NCBI RefSeq assembly: GCF_002964785.1
Contig: NZ_PQCC01000004.1
Span: forward strand, 434,001 to 498,000
DNA: 64,000 nt
Direction: 5' to 3'
Source: Pseudoalteromonas sp. T1lg48
GTDB taxonomy: Bacteria > Pseudomonadota > Gammaproteobacteria > Enterobacterales > Alteromonadaceae
The position numbers and the translations under genes were made by a program. This document shows positions 8,110 through 16,006 of the stretch, in pieces (the first letter of the stretch is position 1; the number at the start of each line of letters is the position of its first letter). Under the pieces are notes generated by a model that was given only the letters and a program-made list of their open reading frames with translations, was not told where the DNA came from and did no database searches.

Positions 8110-8676
8110 ATGGGTTTAGTCCAAAGCGGATTAATAATAATGATGCTGGCTTTGCTCAGCGGCTGCTCAAGCATATCGCAGCAACAATGTGAACGGGGTG
8201 ACTGGTTTGATATCGGCTTTGGTCATGGCCAGCAAGGTCGCACCCTAGCCAATGGTAAAAACATTATTTATGACTGCCTCGAATACGGTGTGCGCCCGAC
8301 CTTGGAAGACTATAAGCGCGGCCACCAGGAGGGCTTAAAAGATTATTGCGAGCCGGAAAACGCCTTTACCCAAGGCCTCAATGGCAGAGACTACAACCCC
8401 ATTTGTCGCAGCGAAGAATTTCGCCTCGCCTGGCAGCAAGGCCATGACAGATACGTGGTGAATCGCCATCGCAATGAAATTTCCTCGCGACTCAACCAGA
8501 TTGACGACGAACTGAAACACATTCACTGGCAACTGCACTCAGAAGAACTGACCCGCGAGCAGCGCCGCGAGCTTAAACACCGTCGTCATCGCCTTGAGCA
8601 TGAACAGGACGACTTGCGTCGCGAGCGCGCCCTGCTGCCCATACTGGATAATAAGCTAGAGCTGCATATCCACTAG
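8110..8676 (+). CDS. DUF2799 family lipoprotein
   Basis: The 188-residue protein has a lipoprotein signal peptide with lipobox LLSGC (Cys near residue 19). The body carries the DUF2799 features: a CERGDWFDIGFGHGQQG opening and a repeated GxxxG-type pattern such as YKRGHQEGLKDYC and AFTQGLNGRDYN. The C-terminal third is highly charged and probably a coiled coil (about residues 120-170). It should be anchored to a membrane facing the periplasm. Its last 21 bases overlap the end of the convergent SGNH hydrolase gene. Function is unknown. Confidence 0.82.
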   Translation: MGLVQSGLIIMMLALLSGCSSISQQQCERGDWFDIGFGHGQQGRTLANGKNIIYDCLEYGVRPTLEDYKRGHQEGLKDYCEPENAFTQGLNGRDYNPICRSEEFRLAWQQGHDRYVVNRHRNEISSRLNQIDDELKHIHWQLHSEELTREQRRELKHRRHRLEHEQDDLRRERALLPILDNKLELHIH

Positions 8677-9321
8677 TGCCACAGGCTCTCCCTGGGTGAT
8701 TTTCTCGAGATGGCTATCAATACACTCAAACAGCAGCCGGTGTCCGGCGCTGTTGGGGTGTACGCCATCGGCGGTCAATAGCCCGAATCCACCCCGACTA
8801 TTGGAAAACAAGGCCGCAACATCGATAAGCGGCACCGAGGTCTCCTCGGCCAACTGCGCCAAGGCCTGATTATAACTGGCTATATCCGTATTCAGGCGGC
8901 GCTTACCCAGGTTATTGGTCACACCATCCAAGCATTGGGCAACGGGCAGGATATTGATCAAAATCGGCTGGACGCCCATATCCAGGGCATGCTCGATACA
9001 GATGTGCAAATTGCTAATAAAACGCGCTAGGGGTACGCTGCGCTGCTGCGCCGTGATCGCCACATCATTAGCGCCATAAGCCAGGGTAACAAAAGTACGC
9101 TGCGGCGAAGCCATACGCGGCGCAAGCTCATTAGCAAAGCGCTGCACCAGACCATCGCTGGTCTCTCCGCCTATGCCCATATTGAACACGCAGGTTTCAG
9201 CCCGTGAACCGGTAACAAACCGACAAATTTCCCGTGCTTTTAATCTGTCGACCCAGCCGCCTGCTGCCGCGTCGTTTTCGCCTCGGGTAATACTATCGCC
9301 AAAACAAAGAATATGAGTCAC
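8656..9321 (-). CDS. SGNH/GDSL hydrolase (lipase/esterase type)
   Basis: The 221-residue protein has block I CFGDSITRG with the catalytic Ser (residues 6-14), a block II glycine region (FNMGIGGETSDG), block III YGANDVAI with its Asn, and block V DGVHPNSAGHRL with the catalytic Asp and His. All four SGNH residues are present. No signal peptide is visible, so it is likely cytoplasmic, unlike TesA. The substrate (acyl ester, carbohydrate acetyl or similar) is unknown. It may be cotranscribed with the MBL-fold gene upstream (gap of about 40 bp). Confidence 0.88.
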   Translation of the reverse strand: MTHILCFGDSITRGENDAAAGGWVDRLKAREICRFVTGSRAETCVFNMGIGGETSDGLVQRFANELAPRMASPQRTFVTLAYGANDVAITAQQRSVPLARFISNLHICIEHALDMGVQPILINILPVAQCLDGVTNNLGKRRLNTDIASYNQALAQLAEETSVPLIDVAALFSNSRGGFGLLTADGVHPNSAGHRLLFECIDSHLEKITQGEPVALVDMQL

Positions 9322-9360
9322 CCTACTGCCTCCAAAAATAAAGCTCGGCGTTAATCGCCA

Positions 9361-10131
9361 TTAAAATGCCAATGTCTGACCATCATCGGGGATCAGCACG
9401 CGCTCGCCCAGGTCGGCATCCAACGCCGCTTCGCCCAACTGTAGGCGACTTACCGGGCAATGATCCAGCGCTTCCAAGTGGTTGGCTATTACCTGCCCGT
9501 AAGCGATGGATGCCAGCTCCAACACATCCTCGGCACCCATAATAATTTCGCCACCAAAATCAAAGCGCGCTCCCCCCGCCGGAGCGATAATCACATCGGG
9601 CTGCCGGGCTTGCACAAAATCGATAATGGTCTCTGTCAGCAAGGTATCGCCGGTGATATACACGCTGGGCTCCCCTGGCATTTCAATGTAATAACCAACG
9701 CCATGGGCCATCAGCTTCCCCACTATGCCATGACCATGAACACAAGGCACTAGCTCAATAAGCCCACCGGCAAAAGCATTGCTCATTTTTGACGACAGGG
9801 GCATCACATGCAAACCGCGTTTTTGCAAAAACGCCTCATCGGCGTTAGCGGCCAGCACCGGAATTTGCCTTTGCCGTAACCAGCGCACCGCGGCACGGTC
9901 CAAATGATCAAAATGACCTTTTTGGCAATGGGTGATCAAGCAGTGAGTGACCTTGGCCAGTAACTCCTCGCTGTTATCCGGCAACTCTACCAGTGGGTTT
10001 TTGCGCCGTTTTGCCCCCAGGTATTTTAGCGCCGGCGCCTTGCCCTGTGGCGCCAGCATGGGGTCCACCAATAAGGTCACTTGTTTATATTCAATGATCA
10101 CTGTGGCATTGCGTAACTGGGTAATTTTCAT
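9361..10131 (-). CDS. MBL-fold metallo-hydrolase, UlaG-like
   Basis: The protein fits the short metallo-beta-lactamase-fold family related to UlaG: MKITQLRNATVIIEY and LLVDPMLAP at the start, the metal-ligand segment THCQKGHFDHLD, YITGDTLLTETI, and a late NHLEALDHCP. The first histidine motif reads HCQKGHFDH rather than the usual HxHxDH, so metal binding may be altered. I chose the ATG at 10131 because homologues begin at MKITQLRN; an ATG at 10176 with a fair AGGT ribosome binding site is an alternative. The substrate is unknown. It is divergent from the GlxA-type regulator, which may control it. Confidence 0.8.
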   Translation of the reverse strand: MKITQLRNATVIIEYKQVTLLVDPMLAPQGKAPALKYLGAKRRKNPLVELPDNSEELLAKVTHCLITHCQKGHFDHLDRAAVRWLRQRQIPVLAANADEAFLQKRGLHVMPLSSKMSNAFAGGLIELVPCVHGHGIVGKLMAHGVGYYIEMPGEPSVYITGDTLLTETIIDFVQARQPDVIIAPAGGARFDFGGEIIMGAEDVLELASIAYGQVIANHLEALDHCPVSRLQLGEAALDADLGERVLIPDDGQTLAF

Positions 10132-10229
10132 TGAGGTGCTCGAAAAAGTAACAATGACCTTATTGTATTTCGCCATCGCGGCACCTAATATGGCTAATTA
10201 AGTCACAATTAATACAATTATTGCCAATT

Positions 10230-11195
10230 ATGCGTATAGGTCTTGTTGTTTACCCCGGCTGTATCCCCTCGGGCCTGATGGCCTTTGCCGAAATACTCAC
10301 TGCGTGCAATCAAAGAACACAACAGCGCACCTTCGAATGTGTCTTTACCAGCGTCGACGGCGCTGCCGTTACCCTGACCTTAGCCTCTCAGGGCCCGAGC
10401 ATCACTATCGAGCCCGAAACCAGCCTTGCCGAAGGCCAGTTTGATGCCCTTTTATTGCCCGGCTTTTGGGCCAGCTCGGAGCAGGATTGCACAAAAGCGC
10501 TGGCGGTAAATCGCGAGCTGATCGACACGCTCAGTCGGCTGCCGTCAACGACCCAGCTGTGGGGCTATTGCTCCGCGGTGTGTCTGCTGGCCGCCAGCAA
10601 ACAATTGGAGGGCCGCCGCGCCACCGCTACCTGGTGGTTAGCCCAATACCTTAGCACCGCTTTTACAGGCGTTAACTGGCAATTTAATGACACCCTGGTT
10701 CAGGACAAGCAGTTATCCACCAGCAGTGGCGTACAGGGCTATTTGGCCATTGCCAACACGCTGATCCAAAGTCATTGCGGCGCCGCTATTCTCGCCGATA
10801 TCACTAAGCTGATGGTGATTGCCAGACCTCAAAAAGCCTCCCTGCCGTGGCAACGTATCGAAATGATCAAATCGAAATCTCCGGAAGTGGCGCGAGCCTA
10901 TCGCTGGGTTGAACAAACGCCGGTGCAGGATTTAACCCTGAGCAATTTTGCTTCAGCCATGAATATGTCGACCCGAACCCTGGCGCGGCGTCTCGCCAGC
11001 AGCACGGAGTTGTCGGCGGCGCAGTTTATGCGTTTGGTAAAAATTCAGCAGGCGTGCGATCTCATCACCTACCAGGGGTTGTCGGTGAAGGAAGTGGTGG
11101 ATCGATTGGGCTATGGCGATGAAACCTCGTTTCGGCGCACCTTTAAGCAAGTTACCACCCTAACCCCGGCGCAATATCGCCAACTTATCGCCTAG
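10230..11195 (+). CDS. GlxA-family transcriptional regulator (DJ-1/PfpI plus AraC HTH)
   Basis: The protein (about 321 residues from the ATG at 10230; a TTG at 10221 is also in frame) has an N-terminal DJ-1/PfpI-like domain (residues 1-190, with DALLLPGFW and YCSAVCLLAASKQLEGRRAT) and a C-terminal AraC double helix-turn-helix (about 215-320, with NMSTRTLARRL and VKEVVDRLGYGDETSFRRTFK). GlxA-type proteins are usually activators of neighbouring catabolic genes. It is divergent from the MBL-fold/SGNH pair, its most likely target. The effector is unknown. Confidence 0.88.
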   Translation: MRIGLVVYPGCIPSGLMAFAEILTACNQRTQQRTFECVFTSVDGAAVTLTLASQGPSITIEPETSLAEGQFDALLLPGFWASSEQDCTKALAVNRELIDTLSRLPSTTQLWGYCSAVCLLAASKQLEGRRATATWWLAQYLSTAFTGVNWQFNDTLVQDKQLSTSSGVQGYLAIANTLIQSHCGAAILADITKLMVIARPQKASLPWQRIEMIKSKSPEVARAYRWVEQTPVQDLTLSNFASAMNMSTRTLARRLASSTELSAAQFMRLVKIQQACDLITYQGLSVKEVVDRLGYGDETSFRRTFKQVTTLTPAQYRQLIA

Positions 11196-11231
11196 AGACA
11201 ATCCCTCGGTGCGAGAAAGTCTATCGAAAAG

Positions 11232-11897
11232 TCAGGCATGCTCAGCAACGCCTGTGGTTTGGCTTTCGACTAAGTGCGTGAGCAAGTGCCGTTCGTACTG
11301 CTCAAGCAGCGACCGACGCTCGGGCAGTGATTTTTTCTGCACCCCGTGCGCAATAAATGGCGGCAATGCCTGCCAACCGATAAAGCCAAAAATATCCTGA
11401 TATAAGCCGGCTATTTTATCGCGGTAGTAATCAAGCTCCGCCTGATCGCTGGCTCCGCCTGTGGTGATAGAATACATTACCTTTTTAGGCGCTAAACTAG
11501 CCCCCTCACCATAGGCAAAACCTGAGCTCAGCACCCTGTCTATCCAGCCTTTGAGCACCGCCGGAAATGACCACCACCAAAGCGGAAATTGCATCACTAG
11601 GACATCACTTACGATTAGTTTTTCCTGCTCTTGATAAATATCCGCGCAAAAGGCCTGATGCTCAAGGGCCCAGCGCTGAGCCTTAGCAAGGTTGAAAGCT
11701 CCCAACTCAGGCAAATTGATAACATCATTATGGCCGGCCACAGGGTCAAATTGTTCGCCATATAAATCAGTGATCCGTAAGGTCGCCCCCTGCTCTGTCA
11801 ATACCCTGACCGCCAGTTCATGCAGGGCAAAATTGAAAGACTGTTTTTCTGGATGGGCTACAACTAAATGTATATTCACGGAACTTCCTGTCGACAC
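11232..11897 (-). CDS. NQO1/MdaB-like NAD(P)H oxidoreductase
   Basis: The 221-residue protein is a flavodoxin-fold quinone reductase: VAHPEKQSFNFAL binds FMN/FAD phosphate, followed by LRITDLYGEQFDP, LVMQFPLWWWSFPAVLKGWIDRVLSSGFAYG and SITTGGA. These enzymes reduce quinones by two electrons with NAD(P)H, protecting against redox cycling. Length is normal. It is convergent with the GlxA-type regulator and stands alone. Confidence 0.88.
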   Translation of the reverse strand: MSTGSSVNIHLVVAHPEKQSFNFALHELAVRVLTEQGATLRITDLYGEQFDPVAGHNDVINLPELGAFNLAKAQRWALEHQAFCADIYQEQEKLIVSDVLVMQFPLWWWSFPAVLKGWIDRVLSSGFAYGEGASLAPKKVMYSITTGGASDQAELDYYRDKIAGLYQDIFGFIGWQALPPFIAHGVQKKSLPERRSLLEQYERHLLTHLVESQTTGVAEHA

Positions 11898-12031
11898 TAG
11901 GTAAAGGGATTATTTTTGTATTTAGGCAAAGGCTGATAAGCACTCATGCCGGATATTTTGGCGTTTCCATCAAACTAGTCACGCTAAATAAAGAAACAGA
12001 GGACAACAAAAACGCCCTAAAATCAAGTAAT

Positions 12032-12056
12032 AAAAAAGGCCGCTAGGCGGCCCTTG
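12032..12056 (-). terminator. intrinsic terminator of porin-symporter operon
   Basis: On the minus strand a GC-rich hairpin (GGGCCGC, three-base loop, GCGGCC) is followed directly by a run of T. It lies about 35 bases past the symporter stop codon and ends the dicarboxylate operon. Confidence 0.8.
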
Positions 12057-12091
12057 GTTAGGAAAGATATGTGTCTATTAAGCCTTTGCCT

Positions 12092-13540
12092 TTAAAAGCC
12101 CAGCACTAAGGGGGCCAGGGTTAAGGTCACCAGGGTGATAAGGCCGATGGCGATCAGGTTAAGCACAAAACCGGCGCGTATCATGTCCTTGATCTTCAGC
12201 TCACCCGAGCCAAAGACGATGGCATTGGGTGGCGTGGCCACGGGCATCATAAAGGCACAGCTGGCGGCGATGGCGGCGGGGATCACCCACACCAAAGGCG
12301 TGCCGGTAATCGACTCGGCCACCGGGCCAAGCAACGGCAAGAAACCAGCGGCGGTCGCGGTATTACTGGTGATCTCGGTTAAGAAGGTGATAAGCGCGGT
12401 AACGATTAAAATCCCCAATGCCAGTTCCATGGCTCCGGCACCACTGAGCATATTGGCAATATAATCGGCCAGGCCCGATGATTTAATCTTGGCAGCCAGG
12501 GTTAAGCCCCCGCCGAACAACAATAAGATCCCCCAAGGCACCTTGGCGGCGCTGTCCCAGTCAAGAATACGCTCCTCACTGTCTTTTTTGGCGGGCAAAA
12601 TAAACAGCAACAGCGCTGCGGCAATGGCAATACCGGTATCAGAAATAGCCAGCCCGGTGGCCTTGGCCAGCAAGGGGCGCAATACCCAGCTGACGGCGGC
12701 AAGTGCAAACACGGCTAATACGCCTTTCTCCGCCCGTGACATGCTACCCAGTGCTGCAAGCTGTTGCTTAAACATGCCTCGGGTTTCCACCTGGGCCGCA
12801 GTTTTATCCACCTTGTACATCACCTTGGTGAGCCACAGCCAGGTCAAGGCCAGCATTACCACAGACAGCGGCACACCAATCAACATCCAGGTGGCAAAAC
12901 CAATTTCTATGTTATAGCTGTCGGCCAAATAAGCGGCCATCAGCGCATTAGGCGGGGTGCCGATCAGCGTGGCAATACCGCCGATACTGGCTCCATAGGC
13001 GATAGATAAGAGCAGCGCCTTGCCAAAGTTATCGCACTCGCTGCCGTTATCGCGCAATAAATGAACGACAGAAAGCGCTATGGGCAACATCATCACCGCA
13101 GTGGCGGTATTCGACATCCACATGGATAAGAACGCAGTAACCAGCATCATGGCCATGATCTGGATGCTGGGTTTGCTGCCCGCCAACAACAAAGTAGTTA
13201 GAGCAATACGCTTATGCAGGCCCCAGCGCTCCATCGCGATGGAAAGCAAGAAGCCACCTAAAAACAGATAGATAAGCGGATGCGCATAGGGCGCGGCTAC
13301 GGCCTTAATGGAGGCAATATCGGCCAGGGGTACCACCACCAAAGGCAACAGGGAGGTCGCCGGAATGGGCACCACCTCGGTGACCCACCAAGAGGCCAGC
13401 CACACGGTTAAACCTGCTGTGCGCCAGGCCGCCACCGACATGCCGCTTGGCGGGTCGATTAAACAGGTCAGCAGCATCACCAGGGGCCCTAGCCATAAGA
13501 AGACCAGGCGATTGATTTTATTTGGTTTGTTTTCGGTCAT
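12092..13540 (-). CDS. DASS-family sodium/anion symporter (dicarboxylate)
   Basis: The 482-residue protein is a multi-pass membrane transporter of the SLC13/DASS family. It has the SNT motifs, MSNTATAVMMLPIA near residue 145 and TSNTATAAGFLPLL near residue 395, and MPVATPPNAIVFGSG with the second sodium-site region. Family members import succinate, malate, fumarate or citrate with sodium. The start lies 12 bases downstream of the porin stop, so the two form an operon, and DctB/DctD-like genes just upstream on the same strand support a C4-dicarboxylate substrate. Confidence 0.9.
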   Translation of the reverse strand: MTENKPNKINRLVFLWLGPLVMLLTCLIDPPSGMSVAAWRTAGLTVWLASWWVTEVVPIPATSLLPLVVVPLADIASIKAVAAPYAHPLIYLFLGGFLLSIAMERWGLHKRIALTTLLLAGSKPSIQIMAMMLVTAFLSMWMSNTATAVMMLPIALSVVHLLRDNGSECDNFGKALLLSIAYGASIGGIATLIGTPPNALMAAYLADSYNIEIGFATWMLIGVPLSVVMLALTWLWLTKVMYKVDKTAAQVETRGMFKQQLAALGSMSRAEKGVLAVFALAAVSWVLRPLLAKATGLAISDTGIAIAAALLLFILPAKKDSEERILDWDSAAKVPWGILLLFGGGLTLAAKIKSSGLADYIANMLSGAGAMELALGILIVTALITFLTEITSNTATAAGFLPLLGPVAESITGTPLVWVIPAAIAASCAFMMPVATPPNAIVFGSGELKIKDMIRAGFVLNLIAIGLITLVTLTLAPLVLGF

Positions 13541-13552
13541 TTGTCGCTCCCC

Positions 13553-14500
13553 TTAGAACATATACTTTAGACCCAAAGCGGTGCTGGTGTCATCGCTGGT
13601 ATCGAGTTCCAATTGGCTGGCAAGGAGATAAAAGGTGGTTTGCTTGTCGACCACGTAGTCGACGCCCACCGTAAACTGCTCGGCATCGCCCTCATGGCGC
13701 AGGCCGCTGTCATCGCGGCTGTATTGCAACTTGGGCTGCCAGGCGTCGCTGAGCCAGTAGCGCGCACTCAGTACCAGGCCATCGCCCTCTTTATCGCCAG
13801 CCAGGTTTTCACTGCGCTGGACGATGGCGCCCAGTTGCAGCTGCTGCCAGCGATAGGCGGCCGTTACCCGAGAGGCCTGTAAATCACCCAAAGCATCGGA
13901 GTAGCTCAAGGCAACAAAATAAGGGGTGCGCTTAAGGCCGCGGTCGCCATAGCTTAATAGCGCCGCAACACCATTGTCTTCGCTGTTGCTGTCATCTTTA
14001 GGAACCCAGGTTACCGCTGCCGCCCAAAGCCCAAACTTCGGCGTGCTGTAGGTGATGCTGTCGCCCACCCGGGATTGCCCGGCCAATACCTGAGCGATAT
14101 CGCCCTGGGTTTCGTTAAACTGATCAACCTTGCCTTCGGAGTATTTAAAGCGGGTGTCGTTGCGTCCCACCAGCACTGTGCCATATTGAGATTGCACGCC
14201 GACATAGGTGTTACGGGCGGAAAATGGATCATTGGTTGAGTCGCCATCAAACCCCTTCACCTGTACCTCGTATTTAAAAACTAATTGGGTGGTGTCGTTG
14301 AGGGCATGCTGACCCTTGACGCCGATGCGCGAAAAAGGTGCATCTATCTGGGTGCCTTCCTCGGTATAGCGCATCACCCCTTTGTCGGTGTGGGCAATCT
14401 GCACCTCGGCCTTGCCATAAATATCATAGTCGGCCGCATGGGCCGTGGTGACTCCGGCCATAAGCATGGCGGCGCTGGTAAATGTAAGTTGTTTTATCAT
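13553..14500 (-). CDS. general-type outer-membrane porin
   Basis: The 315-residue protein has a cleavable signal peptide (ending near AHA-ADY) and a gram-negative porin barrel: YGKAEVQIAHTDKG early, RIGVKGQHAL, GRNDTRFKYSEGKVDQF and a C-terminal aromatic strand ending GLKYMF with terminal Phe. It should form trimers in the outer membrane and let small anions through. It is the first gene of an operon with the DASS symporter, so it likely serves dicarboxylate entry. A DctD-like palindrome and a sigma-54-type promoter lie upstream. Confidence 0.88.
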   Translation of the reverse strand: MIKQLTFTSAAMLMAGVTTAHAADYDIYGKAEVQIAHTDKGVMRYTEEGTQIDAPFSRIGVKGQHALNDTTQLVFKYEVQVKGFDGDSTNDPFSARNTYVGVQSQYGTVLVGRNDTRFKYSEGKVDQFNETQGDIAQVLAGQSRVGDSITYSTPKFGLWAAAVTWVPKDDSNSEDNGVAALLSYGDRGLKRTPYFVALSYSDALGDLQASRVTAAYRWQQLQLGAIVQRSENLAGDKEGDGLVLSARYWLSDAWQPKLQYSRDDSGLRHEGDAEQFTVGVDYVVDKQTTFYLLASQLELDTSDDTSTALGLKYMF

Positions 14501-14533
14501 TGCTGTATCCTACTTGTTGTTAACAAAGACACA

Positions 14534-14549
14534 TACAAAAACCTAACCA
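14534..14549 (-). promoter_or_regulatory. candidate sigma-54 promoter of porin operon
   Basis: The minus strand reads TGGTTAG-N4-TTGTA. This keeps GG at -24 and TTG at -12 with 10 bases between the GG and the final G, but has GT in place of GC. It ends about 35 bases before the porin start and about 80 bp from the palindromic enhancer-like site, a normal distance for a bacterial enhancer-binding protein. Confidence 0.5.
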
Positions 14550-14611
14550 ACTTTTTAAAACGCTATTTTACAATGATTTAGCAATAAACCAGCGAAAAAG
14601 ACCAAGATAAA

Positions 14612-14629
14612 TGTGCGGATTTCCGCACA
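14612..14629. promoter_or_regulatory. candidate DctD binding site
   Basis: A perfect 18-bp inverted repeat, TGTGCGGA-TT-TCCGCACA, lies between the dctD-like and porin genes. Its form resembles DctD sites described for dicarboxylate operons, and the neighbouring regulator is a DctD homologue. Confidence 0.7.
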
Positions 14630-14665
14630 CAGAATTACGTATTTATCACCAAACCCACACACAGT

Positions 14666-16006
14666 TTAGGTGTACATGGTGCGCTGTAGTGCATACTTGG
14701 CCATCTTGTCGTACAAGGTTTTACGCGGTATCTGCAACAAGGCCATCGCCTCTTTAATACTGCCTTGACTTTGCGCCAGGGCATCCTCGATCAGTGACTG
14801 CTCGTAATAGGCCACCTTTTGCGCCAGACTTAACACTTCCTGCTCCTGTGTGCCAACGGATTGCTGCGCCAACTGCTCTCCCAGCAGCAAGGTGCGCTCG
14901 GCATGATTACGCAGCTCGCGCACATTGCCTGGCCAGTCATACTGCATTAACCGCGCCCGCAGCGCATCACTGAGCGGCTGGGTTGGTTTATGAAAACGGG
15001 TTGCGGCGATGGATAAAAAATGCTGATAAAGCAAAGGAATATCCGCCTTACGCTGGCGCAGCGCCGGGATCGGCACCTTCACCAGATTAAGACGAAAATA
15101 CAGATCGGCGCGGAACTGCCCGGCATCGACCAGGGTTTGCAGGTCGACCTTGGTGGCGGCCACCACGCGAATATCGAGCTCAATGCCCTGATTGCTGCCC
15201 ACCGGCGTCACCTGACGCTCTTCCAACACCCGTAGCAGCTTCACCTGCAGGCTTGGCGACATGGCTTCGATTTCATCCAAAAAGACGGTGCCACCATTGG
15301 CATAGGTGAACTTCCCCTCGCGGGCCTGATTGGCGCCGGTGTAGGCGCCACTGGCGGCACCAAAAAGTTCGCTTTCTATCAGCTGCTCGGGAATGGCGCC
15401 ACAGTTAATGGCGACAAAGTGATGATTGGCACGCTGGCTTTGCTCATGCAGGTAGCGGGCGACCAGCTCCTTGCCGGTGCCGGTTTCCCCTTCAATCAGC
15501 ACGTCCGCCGGAGTGTCTATTACCGCATCAAGTAGTTGCATCATCTGCTGCATTTGTTGGGTCTCGCCCAAAATCCGTACCCCGGGTGCCGATTGTTTTT
15601 GCACCTGGCGTTTTAGTTGGCGGTTTTCCAACACCAGGGTGCGCTTATCTAGGGCGCGCGCCAGGCAATCAAGGAGCTGCTCGGTAATCGGCTTTTCAAA
15701 CAGATCATAGGCGCCCAGTTGCATGGCCTTTACCGCGGTACTGACATCGGCATAACCGGTCAAAAAGATCACCGGCAGCTCGGAGTCAAATTGCTGCACC
15801 TGCTGCAAAAAGCTGATGCCATCCATATTTGGCATGCTGATATCGCTGAGTACCACGCCATCAAAGCGGCGATTAAGGCTATGCAAGGCCTTGCTAGCAT
15901 CGTCGAAACATTGCACCCGATAGCCCTCAAGCTCGAGCAGTTGTTGTAGCGAATGACGAATGCTGGCTTCGTCATCAATAACATAAATGGTTTGTTCTCG
16001 GCTCAT
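14666..16006 (-). CDS. dctD: DctD-like sigma-54-dependent response regulator
   Basis: The 446-residue protein has a receiver domain (residues 1-115; acidic pocket DD at 11-12 and phospho-acceptor Asp55 in LSDISMP), a sigma-54 AAA+ domain (about 145-370; Walker A GETGTGKE, the sigma-54 contact loop as GAYTGA instead of GAFTGA, GGTVFLDEIE) and a Fis-type helix-turn-helix (about 405-445). It activates sigma-54 promoters when phosphorylated. Its start overlaps the end of the DctB-like kinase gene by four bases, so they are translationally coupled. Targets are most likely the porin and DASS genes just downstream. Confidence 0.9.
   Translation of the reverse strand: MSREQTIYVIDDEASIRHSLQQLLELEGYRVQCFDDASKALHSLNRRFDGVVLSDISMPNMDGISFLQQVQQFDSELPVIFLTGYADVSTAVKAMQLGAYDLFEKPITEQLLDCLARALDKRTLVLENRQLKRQVQKQSAPGVRILGETQQMQQMMQLLDAVIDTPADVLIEGETGTGKELVARYLHEQSQRANHHFVAINCGAIPEQLIESELFGAASGAYTGANQAREGKFTYANGGTVFLDEIEAMSPSLQVKLLRVLEERQVTPVGSNQGIELDIRVVAATKVDLQTLVDAGQFRADLYFRLNLVKVPIPALRQRKADIPLLYQHFLSIAATRFHKPTQPLSDALRARLMQYDWPGNVRELRNHAERTLLLGEQLAQQSVGTQEQEVLSLAQKVAYYEQSLIEDALAQSQGSIKEAMALLQIPRKTLYDKMAKYALQRTMYT

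Noticed and set aside
12135..13556. Long plus-strand frames opposite the DASS symporter
   Set aside because: They are shadows of the GC-rich minus-strand coding sequence, with no motifs or ribosome binding sites of their own.
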